DNA from: an uncultured Flavobacteriales bacterium
GTDB taxonomy: Bacteria > Bacteroidota > Bacteroidia > Palsa-965
Assembly: GCA_937974275.1 (NCBI GenBank)
Contig: CALJIF010000098.1
Span: 1 to 45,877, forward strand
DNA: 45,877 nucleotides
Reading direction: 5' to 3'
Part shown: positions 26,848-38,100 of the stretch, piece after piece
How positions within the stretch are numbered: position 1 is the stretch's first letter
How the letters are laid out: each line of letters starts with the position of its first letter
Translations under genes and position numbers: made by a program
The notes under the pieces: model-generated
The model's database searches: none
What the model was told of the DNA's origin: nothing
What the model saw: only the letters and a program-made list of their open reading frames with translations

Positions 26848-26866
26848 CTTCCTACTAACCAACAAG

Positions 26867-28354
26867 TTATTGCGACTTGCCGTTTAACAATGCTGTATAA
26901 ATGTGACTTAAATCGCCGGGACGCACTGAAGGTGTATTGCCCGAATGACACGAGAAGCAGGAACCAAACTTATTGAATGTAATTCCGTTCTGCGCATAGG
27001 TTTCCATAGTGCTGTTCGCTAATTGGCTGGCTCCTATTGCGGCGCCTTCGGTTACATTAGACGGATTAAAACTCGTTCCGTCCGGTGCCGCCCCTCCGAA
27101 TGTCCATGTAGCACCTACAAAGACATAATTCTTGCGAACATCGTTGCCGATTAATTGGTTCGAAACGGAATTATTAATACTGATAATTTCTGTATTGGAA
27201 GCAGCAGGTGTAGCATCTTCTTTATTCGGTTGTACATCGACTCCGCTACCAAAAGGCTTAGTGCGTGTTGTATTGCTTGGGGTGAAGCCGTATTGCATTA
27301 CCGTGAAAATGGTGTCGCTGCTCATCGTCATATGATGAACGTTAGGTGTTGCTGATACGTTGCTGTTTAAAATCCACGCACCGTTATTGGTATCTGCAGG
27401 TTGCTTCACCAATTGCTTCTGCAAGTTGAAGTATTCATAGTTCATATTGGGACTGTTGTAGCGGTGCTCGAACGTGGCCCAAACCAGTTCCGGATGCCCG
27501 TCGATACTACCCACAATGTGCATTCCGATTAACGCGAGTGTGTCTTCTTTTTCGCCGTCTATAACCATAATGGAGTCGTTCACCTTACGATATTTCGGAA
27601 CCATAGCGCGAATCGTTACAAACTGCTCGGTATTGGTTAATGATGTCGCATCAACCCAGGATGTTTTTAATTCCATGGCCAAGGTGTTTGTATTCAATAC
27701 ATTTTTCCCTTGAGTTTTAGCATAATCCACTATAGTATCCAACTCTGCTTTGGTAGTAGGAAACTTAGCCCCGCTCATTTGTTTGGCGGCAACGGCATCC
27801 AGATAATTGGCATATACATCGTTCACGAACGAAATGTAATACACCATATTGCCGTAACGATCCATCAATACATCGTCGGTTGCCTGACCTTCTTCGGTGT
27901 TGAACGTGTCGTTCTTTTGTACGTTAGCTTGTGCTCGCAACAATACTCCCGGCTCGTGTTTAATAAGGGTACGCGTTTTAGTAGATGCGTTGAGCGTACT
28001 TACTGTATAAAAGTCCGGTGACTCTAACACTGAACCGTAGGCTTGGTCTGCAGGAGAAGTAATCCACAAAAACATTTGCATAGACCAACGGTAAAAGTCG
28101 CAATTGTCATTATGAGGAGCCATCAGACTATTGGCAGGAGCAACTACCCCATTTTCGGTGATATTACCGCCTGCAAACCATGATTTTAAAGAGCTTGGGC
28201 TAACAGTACAGGTAGTGTCCGCATCTTGCGGCAATGTCCATCCGGCAAAGAAGGAGGGTACAGTCTCTACTTTATTTTCTTGAGGTCCGCAACTTTGCAT
28301 AATGAAATATGCTGTTGCAAAAACGGCGAGTACGCCAATCGAGGTCTTTTTCAT
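26867..28354 (-). CDS. Lipoprotein with C-terminal CxxCH haem-binding motif
   Basis: 495 residues from the ATG at 28354; the frame extends to a TTG at 28384, but the ATG gives a clean lipoprotein signal (MKKTSIGVLAVFATAYFIMQ then S-C-G, the Cys being lipidated). No family is recognised for the main body, which holds Trp- and Tyr-rich stretches (FYRWSMQMFLWITSPADQAYG, YGNMVYYISFVND, PELVWATFEHRYN). Near residue 466 it has G-S-C-F-S-C-H-S-G, a c-type haem attachment motif, close to the C-terminus. An envelope redox protein is the natural reading. The gene stands alone, with its own terminator and a strong inverted repeat ~160 bp upstream. Confidence 0.8.
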   Translation of the reverse strand: MKKTSIGVLAVFATAYFIMQSCGPQENKVETVPSFFAGWTLPQDADTTCTVSPSSLKSWFAGGNITENGVVAPANSLMAPHNDNCDFYRWSMQMFLWITSPADQAYGSVLESPDFYTVSTLNASTKTRTLIKHEPGVLLRAQANVQKNDTFNTEEGQATDDVLMDRYGNMVYYISFVNDVYANYLDAVAAKQMSGAKFPTTKAELDTIVDYAKTQGKNVLNTNTLAMELKTSWVDATSLTNTEQFVTIRAMVPKYRKVNDSIMVIDGEKEDTLALIGMHIVGSIDGHPELVWATFEHRYNSPNMNYEYFNLQKQLVKQPADTNNGAWILNSNVSATPNVHHMTMSSDTIFTVMQYGFTPSNTTRTKPFGSGVDVQPNKEDATPAASNTEIISINNSVSNQLIGNDVRKNYVFVGATWTFGGAAPDGTSFNPSNVTEGAAIGASQLANSTMETYAQNGITFNKFGSCFSCHSGNTPSVRPGDLSHIYTALLNGKSQ

Positions 28355-28788
28355 GGTGGCAGGTGTTTGGTTATGCACTGCCAAGTTTATGAGGTAAATA
28401 CATTTCCTGTATCACACCGCAGTAAGAAAAAATATCACAAACCGCTGAAACCCTTTACCTGACAAGGTTACACAGACACAAAAAAATTATTCACGAAAAC
28501 TAAAAGAGGAAAAAAACGTGATTTTTCACGTAAAAATTGACGTGAAAAATCACGCAAAACGCATCATTTGAAATGCACTTTTGTGATGTTGATTGCTCTA
28601 CAATGAAAAAATTCACTTCAAGCAATCATCAATCAACATTGAACAATCGTAAATCAACAATCAAAATTAACCAACGCACAATCGCATAACAGGAAGGCTC
28701 TGCGCTCTCAGCGAAAATCACAGCGCCCTTTGCGGTTAAACCATGCATTTAAATCAACATTCAACAATCGTAAATCAACAATCAAAAC
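28355..28788. other. Intergenic region with strong inverted repeat and a direct repeat
   Basis: No gene seen. It holds the inverted repeat at 28517-28554 and a ~32-bp direct repeat on the theme CAACAATCGTAAATCAACAA (near 28642 and 28759). Between the direct repeats lies a segment (CTCTGCGCTCTCAGCG then CTTTGCGGTTAAA) that looks like a widespread Bacteroidota extragenic repeat. Confidence 0.7.
28517..28554. promoter_or_regulatory. 15-bp-arm inverted repeat built from CGTGA-N4-TCACG
   Basis: CGTGATTTTTCACGT (28517-28531) and ACGTGAAAAATCACG (28540-28554) are exact reverse complements with an 8-nt A/T loop. Each arm is itself a near dyad of the form CGTGA-N4-TCACG. This could be a pair of sites for a dimeric CRP/FNR-family regulator of the haem lipoprotein gene, or a cruciform/terminator element. 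The choice is inference. Confidence 0.55.
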
Positions 28789-30723
28789 CTACCGTTTCTT
28801 GAATTTATCCTTACGCGATCCTCCGCCCTCCTGCATCAAATTTCTCCAGTCGCCGGAATCTTCTTTTTTGAAAGGTGATTCACCGAATTTCTTTTTACCT
28901 CCGGGTGCACTTTTGCCTTTTGGGGAATCGCTGAAACGCTCCTCTTTACGAGGTTTCCCGAATCCCTTGCCTACATTCTCACTACGAGAATCACGACCAA
29001 AACTTTTGCCTCCACGAGATGATGAATCACTGCGCTTACCGAAATCTTTTTTGAATCCGCCTGAACTGCGTGGACCTTCATCGTCGTAACGTTTACGTTC
29101 ACCTCTTCCACCCGATCCACCGCCCGGATTATCCGAAATTTTCACCGGCACACGACGGCCCATGTATTCAAAATCACGGAACGCGTCTTCCACCTGACGT
29201 TGCGTAAGTCCGATGGTTGACACAAAAGAAAAATTATGTTTCAGATCAATACGACCAATATGTTCGCGGCTGGTGTTTAACGTATCGCAGAACACGCGCA
29301 ATAGCATGCTGGGGTCAATTTTATCCATTCGACCCAAGCCCACGAAGAACAATAATTCATCTCCGCTTGCGCGCTTTTCGCGTTTCTCCGGCTTACCCGG
29401 TTGCAAGTTAAGATCGTGCGTGTTTTCTGAAGTCTTGATAATACGCTGCAAAGACATCGCCACCAAACGATTTAATGCTTCAGTAGCATCGATATCATTC
29501 AGCGCCTCTTGCAACAACTCCATGTGTTTGGGGTTGATATGCAAATCATTTGCTTCACGAATTTTGGAAGCGAATGCAACAATCTGATTTTTCAAAATAT
29601 CATCGCCACCCGGAACAGGCAAATACACCAACTTCTTATTGGTTGCACGTTCCAAATTGCGAATGCGTCCGTTATCGCGCGCACCGGCAATGATGATAGA
29701 AATACCGCTTTTACCCGCACGACCTGTTCGGCCGCTGCGGTGCGTATAACTTTCCGGTTCATCGGGAATTTGATAATGAAATACGTGTGTCACTTCATCC
29801 ACGTCGATACCGCGTGCTGCAACATCCGTAGCCACTAAAATGCGTACTACTTTATTGCGGAAACGTTTCATCACGTAATCGCGTTGTGCTTGCGACAAGT
29901 CCCCGTGTAAAGCATCGGACGAATAACCGTCACGACCTAAATAATCGGCTACTTCCTGCGTTTCTGCTTTGGTACGGCAAAACACAATCGCATACATATT
30001 CGGATCAGCATCAATGAAACGACGCAATGCCGCATAGCGGTCACGCGCACTCACTAACGTATAGCAATGACTGATTTCGCCGTCACCTTGTTGTGCACCT
30101 TTTACGCTAACCGTAATCGGATTACTCATGTAGTTACGAGCGATACGCGCAACGCCTTCGGGCATTGTTGCAGAGAAGAGCCATGTGGCACGTTCTGCGG
30201 GCGTTTCAGCCAAAATAGTATCAATTGCTTCACGAAAGCCCATATTGAGCATTTCGTCGGCCTCGTCTAAAACAACGTAGCGAATGCGACGCAAATCGAG
30301 TGCGCCACGTTCAATCATATCGTTTACACGACCCGGAGTTCCTACGATAACCTGAGCGCCGCGCTTGAGTTCTTTGATCTGAACGCCAATGCTTGCGCCA
30401 CCGTACACAGGCAGAATGTTAATTCCGCGCATATACTTCGCAAACTGGCGCATATCTTCCGAAATCTGCACGCACAATTCGCGCGTAGGACATAGAATAA
30501 TGGCCTGAGGATGTTTATCCTCGAGTTGAACATAATGGAGCACCGGCAATCCGAAAGCTGCTGTTTTTCCTGTTCCGGTACGTGCTAACCCGACAAGGTC
30601 TGAGGGATTCTCCAGTAAAGCCGGAATTGCTTGTTGCTGGATTGGTGTGGGCTGTGTAAAGCCTAGATCCGCGACTGCGGATAATAACTCATTTTTCAGC
30701 CCTAAATCTGAAAAATTATACAT
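28789..30723 (-). CDS. deaD: DEAD-box RNA helicase with DbpA-type RNA-binding domain
   Basis: 644 residues from the ATG at 30723 (MYNFSDLGL); an in-frame TTG upstream is not needed. Helicase motifs in order: Q motif (FTQPTPIQQQAIP, 22-34), ARTGTGKT (47-54), PTREL (79-83), TPGR (129-132), DEAD (153-156), SAT in LFSATMPE, DVAARGID, and HRSGRTGRAGKSG. Residues ~480-560 match the DbpA/CsdA RNA-binding fold (LLFFVGLGRMDKI, GRIDLKHNFSFV). The tail of ~85 residues is rich in Gly, Lys, Arg and Ser, typical of RNA-chaperone tails. It acts in the cytoplasm on structured RNA, in ribosome assembly or cold adaptation by family precedent. A TACCTTTG promoter box lies 22 bp upstream of the ATG. Confidence 0.95.
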   Translation of the reverse strand: MYNFSDLGLKNELLSAVADLGFTQPTPIQQQAIPALLENPSDLVGLARTGTGKTAAFGLPVLHYVQLEDKHPQAIILCPTRELCVQISEDMRQFAKYMRGINILPVYGGASIGVQIKELKRGAQVIVGTPGRVNDMIERGALDLRRIRYVVLDEADEMLNMGFREAIDTILAETPAERATWLFSATMPEGVARIARNYMSNPITVSVKGAQQGDGEISHCYTLVSARDRYAALRRFIDADPNMYAIVFCRTKAETQEVADYLGRDGYSSDALHGDLSQAQRDYVMKRFRNKVVRILVATDVAARGIDVDEVTHVFHYQIPDEPESYTHRSGRTGRAGKSGISIIIAGARDNGRIRNLERATNKKLVYLPVPGGDDILKNQIVAFASKIREANDLHINPKHMELLQEALNDIDATEALNRLVAMSLQRIIKTSENTHDLNLQPGKPEKREKRASGDELLFFVGLGRMDKIDPSMLLRVFCDTLNTSREHIGRIDLKHNFSFVSTIGLTQRQVEDAFRDFEYMGRRVPVKISDNPGGGSGGRGERKRYDDEGPRSSGGFKKDFGKRSDSSSRGGKSFGRDSRSENVGKGFGKPRKEERFSDSPKGKSAPGGKKKFGESPFKKEDSGDWRNLMQEGGGSRKDKFKKR

Positions 30724-30744
30724 GAAGAACGATAAATTAAGGCG

Positions 30745-30752
30745 CAAAGGTA
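30745..30752 (-). promoter_or_regulatory. -7 promoter box of the DEAD-box helicase gene
   Basis: On the minus strand this reads TACCTTTG, an exact fit to the Bacteroidota TAnnTTTG box, 22 bp before the ATG. No clear -33 TTG is seen. Confidence 0.6.
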
Positions 30753-30794
30753 GTTTTTAATTCCGTCGCTTTTACCGACTGACAATAATAAACT

Positions 30795-31502
30795 TCAGAC
30801 TTGTCCGGGAATGCGTTCTTTGACCAAACGTAAAACAAACTCCAATTGCTCTTCCCTATTAAGTTCGGAGTTGTCCAGTACCACAGCATCATCTGCTTTA
30901 ATGAGTGGGTTTTCTTTGCGATGAGTGTCTTCATGATCACGGCTCATCAAATTGGCGCGCACATCATCTTTAGAAATAAATTCACCTTTTGCAGTTAATT
31001 CGTCCAGGCGGCGTTGCACTCGCACATCCGGATCTGCTGTCATAAATATTTTCAATTCCGCATCGGGAAAAACATTCGTACCAATATCCCGACCATCCAT
31101 TACCACGCCTTTGTCTTTGCCCATTTCGCGTTGCAGATCGACCATACGTTTACGCACCGCAGCAATTTTAGATATCGGGCTAACCATATTAGACACTTCC
31201 ATACGGCGAATTTCGCGCTCTATATTAACACCATTCAAATACGTTTCCGAAGTTTTGGTATTGGCATTAAAATGAAATGTAAGTTGAATATCATCCAGCG
31301 CACGCACCACTTCACTTTCCACGAATGCGCCGTCTTTAATAATGCCGTGCTGCAAACAATACAACGTCACTGCACGATACATCGCGCCTGTATCCACGTA
31401 GCTGTAACTCAATTGTGCAGCCAATGCTTTTGCAATGGTACTCTTACCGCAAGAAGAATACCCGTCGATAGCGATCGTAATTTTAGATGCCGGTGCTGAC
31501 AT
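30795..31502 (-). CDS. cmk: Cytidylate kinase
   Basis: 235 residues from the ATG at 31502, just before the conserved KITIAIDG start; longer frames to 31577 would run over the promoter and into the divergent gene. The P-loop is GYSSCGKS (14-21). Other family marks are YVDTGAMYRA, VVMDGRDIGTNVFPDA and the RR-containing lid segment (DPDVRVQRRLDEL). The enzyme phosphorylates CMP/dCMP with ATP in the pyrimidine nucleotide pathway. It has a very short or absent 5' leader, since the promoter box is 5 bp from the ATG. It is divergent from the small membrane protein gene at 31569, with 66 bp between starts. Confidence 0.95.
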   Translation of the reverse strand: MSAPASKITIAIDGYSSCGKSTIAKALAAQLSYSYVDTGAMYRAVTLYCLQHGIIKDGAFVESEVVRALDDIQLTFHFNANTKTSETYLNGVNIEREIRRMEVSNMVSPISKIAAVRKRMVDLQREMGKDKGVVMDGRDIGTNVFPDAELKIFMTADPDVRVQRRLDELTAKGEFISKDDVRANLMSRDHEDTHRKENPLIKADDAVVLDNSELNREEQLEFVLRLVKERIPGQV

Positions 31503-31507
31503 GTTTA

Positions 31508-31536
31508 CAAAGTTACGAGCCTTTATGCATGAGCAA
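31508..31536 (-). promoter_or_regulatory. cmk promoter, likely leaderless mRNA
   Basis: On the minus strand TTG (31536-31534), an 18-bp spacer and TAACTTTG (31515-31508) match the Bacteroidota -33/-7 consensus. The last G of the box is followed by only 5 nt and then ATG, so the transcript would begin at or next to the start codon. Confidence 0.7.
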
Positions 31537-31541
31537 ATCAT

Positions 31542-31549
31542 TATTTTTG
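31542..31549 (+). promoter_or_regulatory. -7 promoter box of the divergent membrane protein gene
   Basis: TATTTTTG fits TAnnTTTG and lies 19 bp before the ATG at 31569. It sits beside the cmk -33 element (31534-31536), so polymerase binding at the two promoters should interfere. Confidence 0.5.
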
Positions 31550-31568
31550 AACAGAAATATAAACCACT

Positions 31569-32030
31569 ATGTACCACAAGCCCGTTTCACTGGAAGATTT
31601 ACCGCAAGAAGAGAAAGACATTTTGGTTGCAGCAGCCCGTCGCGCGTTATATGCGGGATTTGTGGTGAACATTGTACCGTTTTTAGTGGCCGGTATTGGC
31701 TTAGCCTATTTGAACACGCACTATATTCAATTGGGTCTTCAAAACGAAGACAACATTTTGGGTTTTGTAAATTTTGTATTGGTGATACTTACGGTGTTGC
31801 CTGCACGTTTGTTTATCAATCGTGTAATTGCATTCAGCAAAGCTACCAATGCCTGGCAAAAGAAAGTAGTTCGTGGGAACATACAAGGTATTAAAGGCCA
31901 TGATGTGTTTGTATCGGGTCAAAAAATTCGTTTATCTAACGAACAGTTGAGTCAGGTGGCATTGCAGGATAATGTGGAGATTGGCATGAATACGCAAGGC
32001 ACCGTAGTGATTTATGTGCGAAAGAGTTAA
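31569..32030 (+). CDS. Small two-TM membrane protein, function unknown
   Basis: 153 residues. Two hydrophobic segments are visible: ~26-47 (ALYAGFVVNIVPFLVAGIGLAY) and ~64-83 (ILGFVNFVLVILTVLPARL). The C-terminal ~60 residues are soluble (GNIQGIKGHDVFVSGQKIRL, NVEIGMNTQGTVVIYV) and strand-rich. It is divergent from cmk. No family is recognised. Confidence 0.75.
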   Translation: MYHKPVSLEDLPQEEKDILVAAARRALYAGFVVNIVPFLVAGIGLAYLNTHYIQLGLQNEDNILGFVNFVLVILTVLPARLFINRVIAFSKATNAWQKKVVRGNIQGIKGHDVFVSGQKIRLSNEQLSQVALQDNVEIGMNTQGTVVIYVRKS

Positions 32031-32065
32031 TAACTCCGTTTACTTCCTAATTTCTATCATGTTTT

Positions 32066-32085
32066 AACCTGATCGCTGTCAGGTT
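32066..32085 (+). terminator. Possible terminator hairpin after the small membrane protein gene
   Basis: AACCTGA (32066-32072) and TCAGGTT (32079-32085) pair around a 6-nt loop, followed by a pyrimidine-rich CCTCCTCTTCTTTCC. It lies 36 bp after the stop. It has no long T-run. Confidence 0.45.
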
Positions 32086-32104
32086 CCTCCTCTTCTTTCC
32101 GAGA

Positions 32105-32112
32105 TACTTTCG
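32105..32112 (+). promoter_or_regulatory. Possible -7 box of the T9SS adhesin gene
   Basis: TACTTTCG is one base away from TAnnTTTG and lies 18 bp before the ATG at 32131. No convincing -33 element is seen. Confidence 0.35.
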
Positions 32113-32130
32113 TTTCATAAATTATTTGAT

Positions 32131-35100
32131 ATGAAACGTACGTTAGTTTTTGGAATTGTTTTATTGATAAGTGCGATGTTGTTTGGTCAGGCACCGACGT
32201 TCGGTTCATACCCGAATGTTACTGTACAGGCAGGTGGCAATACTACTGTGCTTCCGGCAAGTGCTCCGGTTAATACCACCACTATGGTGGCAAATACCAG
32301 TGCCTCTTTCTCTGGTATACTTACAGTTGATCCGGTTAGTGGGTTGCTTCGCATCACTGATGCCCAGTTGGCGGGCGTCTATACTGTAACAGTAGTGGCG
32401 TTTGGGCCAGGGGGCAACTTTCAGAGAACTCTGACTCTTACTGTTAATGATCCCAATTGTAGCTCCGGAAGTTTTAGTAGCGCAGGAACTTTAGTTGTTG
32501 GTGCATCTGCTTGGACTGTATCAGTAGATGTAGGAGATTTTAACAATGACGGGATTCAAGATCTGGCGACGGCAAATTTTTATGCCAATACTGTTTCTGT
32601 TCGTTTAGGAAATGGACTTGGGGGCTTCTCTGGATCAACGAATATTGCAGTTGGAACATATCCTTGGGATGTTGCAATTGGAGACTTAAATGGTGATGGA
32701 AATCAGGATTTCATCGCTGCAAATGCGAATTCGTCAAACGTATCCGTTTGTATGGGTGATGGTCTTGGAGGATTTTCGGCAGCGGTCAATTATGTTGTAA
32801 CCAATTCACCCCGTGAAGTTGCAATAGGTGATTTTAATGGAGATGGTAATCACGACCTTATTGTTTCCAGCAGTGGTTCAAATTTTGTCTCCGTGCGATT
32901 CGGTGATGGTTTGGGCAATTTTGGCAATTTGTACACTACCCCACTGCCCGCAAATGGATGGGGATTAAAGTTGTGCGACTTTAATGGTGACGGAATAACA
33001 GATTTCGCTGCAACTATTGGAGGTTCAGGAGTTGCAGTTCGATTGGGTGATGGAGCTGGAAATTTCTATGTTTCAACTGACGTTAATATTGCAGGGTACG
33101 CTCTGGCAGTAGATGTGGGTGATTTTAATAACGACGGACATCAGGATTTTGTTGCCACTAACACGACGACAAATACTGCATCAGTTCGCTTTGGCAATGG
33201 CACAGGTGGATTCACGACTGCTACAAGTTTAACTTTGGGGACCTATCCCAGAGCAATTGCGGCAGCCGATTTTAATGGAGATGGAAACCTGGACGTTGTG
33301 TCAGCAAATACAACAGCAGGAACGTATTCCATTCGACTGGGCGATGGCACAGGTAACTTCATGACGAGGCTTGATGTGTCAACGGGAAGCTCGCAGCCAT
33401 ATGACGTTGCTGTTGGAGATTTCAATTCAGATGGCATTGATGATTTTTTCATTCCGCACTATAGCACCAATAATGTTACAATATGGAAAGGAGGTCAATC
33501 GGAAATTAACGTTACAGGCAATGCTAATACTATTGCGGATGGAGATATCACTCCATCATTGACTGACCACACCGACTTTGGAAGTGTCCTGACGTGCACA
33601 GGGACGATAGTCCGAACCTTTATGTTTCAGAATACCGGAAATACTTCGCTATGGTTGGGAGGAGGATCTTCGGTTTCTATTACAGGACCAGATTCCGGCG
33701 ATTTTACAATGATTGGATTACCACCCGCCTCAATTGCAGCGGGTGGGGTTGGTGGATTCCAAATACAATTTAACCCTTCGGCCAATGGCCTGCGCAGTGC
33801 GAATGTTAGTATTACGAATGATGATTGCGATGAGAACCCATACACTTTCGCTATTCAAGGCATCGGTAATGCAGATGTAACGCCGCCACAAATCTACAAT
33901 TTGGTGTGTCCTTCAACATCCAATGCAAATGGAACAGCATACAGCGACGGTTGGCAAAACGGAGATAATGACGGAACAGGATTTAATGCATGGTCACTAA
34001 CGGCATCTACAGGCAACACCGCTCAAGCAGGATTCTTGAGAGGTTCATCCACTACTAATGGAAGTGGTGTTGATTCCAATAGTGATGGTGATATCAATAG
34101 CGGTGGCTTTGCACTAGGACTATATGCCAATACTGCTCAAGCCGCACAAGCAGTTCGTCCATTCCCGGTTGCACTTGCTCTAAATTCAGTATTAACACTT
34201 GAATTTGACAACGGAAATATTGATAACGGTCAAATTGTTGGCGTACAATTACAGAATGTAAACGGTAACAGTTTAGGTGAAGTTCGTTATCGTGGCGGAC
34301 AAAGCACGTATGAAATTGTCGACGTCAATGGGATTACACCATTCACATTGATACCTGTTACCCATGAAGGTATCATTATCGCAATACGACGAATCAGTAC
34401 AGGACAAGTTGAAATTACATTAACTCGAAAAGTTTCCGGAGTTTCTCAAACGCTGACTTCAACGCTATTTTCAGGTGGTGGTGATCAGCAAATCAGAAAA
34501 TTCATGGCATTCAATTCCAATGCCGGTTCCGGGACAGACAAAGTTCTTTTTGTAAACAACTTTTCTATCTGTACACCAACTATCGGATGCCCTTCGAATA
34601 TTACAACCACCGTTACACCTTCATCATGCACCGCAGTTGTCAATTATCCTTCCATAACGGCAGTTGATAGTTGCGATGGTGTTATTGCAGTAGTTCAAAC
34701 TACAGGTCTGCCTTCGGGAAGTGCATTTCCGATCGGCACAACAACTAATACTTTTACTGCCACTGACGGTAGTGGTAATACAAGTACATGTTCGTTTGAC
34801 GTTACGGTACAAGCACCCGAAATCAACGTCAAAGGAAACAACACCAACATTACCAACGGCGATCTTACTCCGTCATTCACAGATCACACCGACTTTGGAA
34901 ATGTATTGGAATGCACAGGCACCATTGTTCGTACATATACTGTTGAGAACATCGGTAACGCAACTTTAAATACCGGAGCAGTAACCATCACAGGTACCCA
35001 TGCTTCTGATTTCAGTTTGTTCTCAACGACCTTAGGCGGGCCAATGCCTCCCGGAGGAAGCGGAACAGTTACCATACGTTTTGATGCAACTGCAGTGGGT

Positions 35101-38100
35101 TTGCGCTCGGCAATGATTAACATTGGCAATGACGATTGCAATGAAAGTCCTTTCAGTTTTGCGGTTCAGGGAACAGGAAATGCTGATGTAATTTCGCCGG
35201 TGTTTACAAGTTGCCCTGGAACAACAACGGTTAATGCTATTTCCGGTCAATGTCATGCCGTGGTGAATTTTGCCACACCTGCTGCAACCGACAATTGCGT
35301 TGCAGGATTAACCGTAACACAAATAGCGGGCTTGCCTTCGGGATCTAACTTCCCTGTTGGTGCCAATACTGTTACATTCCGCGCTACAGATGCATCCGGC
35401 AACTTCACGGATTGTACATTCCAAATAAATGTACATGACAATACACCACCTACTGCAACATGCAGCAACATTACGACGTACGTTGATGCATCAGGTAACG
35501 CGACTATTGACTTATTAAATTTAGGAATAGCCTCTAGTGATAACTGTGCATGCATCGCTTTCCGTGAATACGACTTGAACAACGATGGCACATACGACAT
35601 TTCATCACCGGGCAGTGTCAATCAAACGTTTAGTTGCCCCGCAGGTGTGCGTTTAATTCCGGTTAGAGTTACGGACTGCTTTGGATTGAATTCCGTTTGC
35701 GTAGCACAGTTAACGGTACTCGATACGATTCGCCCGGTTGCCACTTGTCAGAATTTCAACGCCTACCTTGATGCTACCGGAAATGTGAATGCATACATGC
35801 CGCTCGTAACCGGCAACTCGTTTAATGATAATTGCAACACAGTGTTAGTTTCACCTAGCGCATGGGTCTTCAACTGTAACAATATTGGTGCAAACAATGT
35901 AACGTTAACAGCAACTGATGTTAGCGGTAATTCAGGAACTTGCATTTCAACGGTTACCGTGATAGATACTATTCGTCCTGTTGCAAATTGTCAGAATTTA
36001 ACCGTTCATCTCAATGCATCAGGCTCTACATTAATTAATGCAGCCATGGTGAATAATGGTTCTTCCGATGCTTGTGGCATTGCGTCCATGTCGGTATCTC
36101 CGAGCAATTTCACTTGTGCCAATGTTGGTGCCAACAACGTAACCTTAACGGTAACTGATGTCAATGGCAATTCTTCCACATGCACTTCTTTAGTAACCGT
36201 AGTTGATACAGTTCGTCCTGTTGCTAACTGTATCAATAGAACTTTCATGTTAAACAATACAACAGGAACACTAACGATTGGTGGAGCGTGGATCAATAAC
36301 GGATCATCAGATGCCTGTGGTATTGCTTCAATGACCGCATCTCCATCAACATTCACATGTGCGAATGTTGGTGCGAATAACGTTACATTGACGGTTACAG
36401 ATGTAAATGGTAATTCTTCCGTCTGCACTGCAGTAGTAACGATACTCGATACCATGAGACCAAACGTTATTACACAAAACATCACGGTTACCTTATCAAA
36501 TGGTACAGCAACTATTACTCCTGCAATGATCAACAACGGCTCTTCTGATGCTTGCGGAATAGCATCGATGACTGTTTCACCGAATACTTTCAATTGTAGC
36601 AATCTGGGAGCAAATACGGTTACATTAACAGTAACCGATGTTAATGGTAATACTCAGACAGGTACTGCAGTTGTTACAGTATTGAGCGATCTCGCAACAG
36701 TAGTTCAAATTAATTCAAATGTGAATTGTTTTGGAGGATCTAATGGTCAGGCTACTGCCATTGTTACCGGAGGCGCTGCACCATTCTCGTACTCATGGGC
36801 ACCGAGCGGAGGAACAAACGCTATTGCAACAGGACTCAGTGCAGGAGTGTATACGTGCACAGTGACAGATAATGGAGGATGTCAAGCATCTGCAGCTGTA
36901 GTGATTACTGAACCGGCTACACCTGTATCCATTTCGATTGTTTCGCAAACCAATGTTTCTTGTAACGGCGGTAACAACGGAAATGCAACGGTAAATGCAT
37001 CAGGAGGCACTCCAAACTATTCTTACTCCTGGGCTCCGACAGGAGGCAACGCTGCTACTGCAAGCGGACTCAGCGCAGGAACATACACATGCACAGTAAC
37101 TGATGCGAATTCTTGTGTGATGACACAGACATTTAACATCACACAACCGCCTGTGTTAACAGCAAGCGTAGCTGCACAAACCAATGTTTCTTGTAACGGC
37201 GGTAACGATGGAAATGCAACGGTAAATGCATCAGGAGGCACTTCAAACTATTCTTACTCCTGGGCTCCGACAGGCGGAACTGCAGCTACAGCAAGCGGAC
37301 TCACTGCAGGTACATACACATGCACAGTTACTGATGCGAATTCTTGTGTTACAACACAAACGTTTAACATCACGCAACCGCCTGTGTTAACAGCGAGCGC
37401 AGCTGCACAAACAAACGTTTCCTGCTTCGGTGGTAACGACGGAAGCGCAACAGTGAATGTGAGCGGAGGCACTCCAAACTACACCTACTCCTGGGCTCCG
37501 ACAGGCGGAACTGCAGCTACAGCAAGCGGACTCACTGCAGGTACATACACATGCACAGTTACTGATGCGAATTCTTGTGTTACAACACAAACGTTTAACA
37601 TCACGCAACCGCCTGTGTTAACAGCGAGCGCAGCTGCACAAACAAACGTTTCCTGCTTCGGTGGTAACGACGGAAGCGCAACAGTGAATGTGAGCGGAGG
37701 CACTCCAAACTACACCTACTCCTGGGCTCCGACAGGCGGAACTGCAGCTACAGCAAGCGGACTCAGCGCAGGAACTTACACTGTTACCGTTACCGATAAC
37801 AATAACTGTATGGCAACGCAAACGTTTACTATTGCAGAACCGACAGAATTAATAGTATCACATGCTGCTTCTACACTTTTGTGCAATGGAGATACAGCAG
37901 CTGTAACAATTACCGCAACCGGTGGAACTCCGAGCTACATTGGAACCGGAACGTTTTACGAAGTTGCAGGAACGTATAGCTATACCGTTACAGATAGCAA
38001 TGGATGTTTAAGCACCACTAATGTTACAATTACAGCACCTGCAGCAATAAATGTGACTGTCGCAACAACCAATGTACTTTGTAACGGAGATTCAACAGGT

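Noticed and set aside
30724..30747. Upstream TTG start for the DEAD-box helicase
   Set aside because: It overlaps the TACCTTTG promoter box, and the family's proteins start close to the MYNFSDLGL segment.
36946..37790. Regular repeats considered as a CRISPR array
   Set aside because: The period is 231 bp and in frame within an SprB-type protein; there are no spacers.
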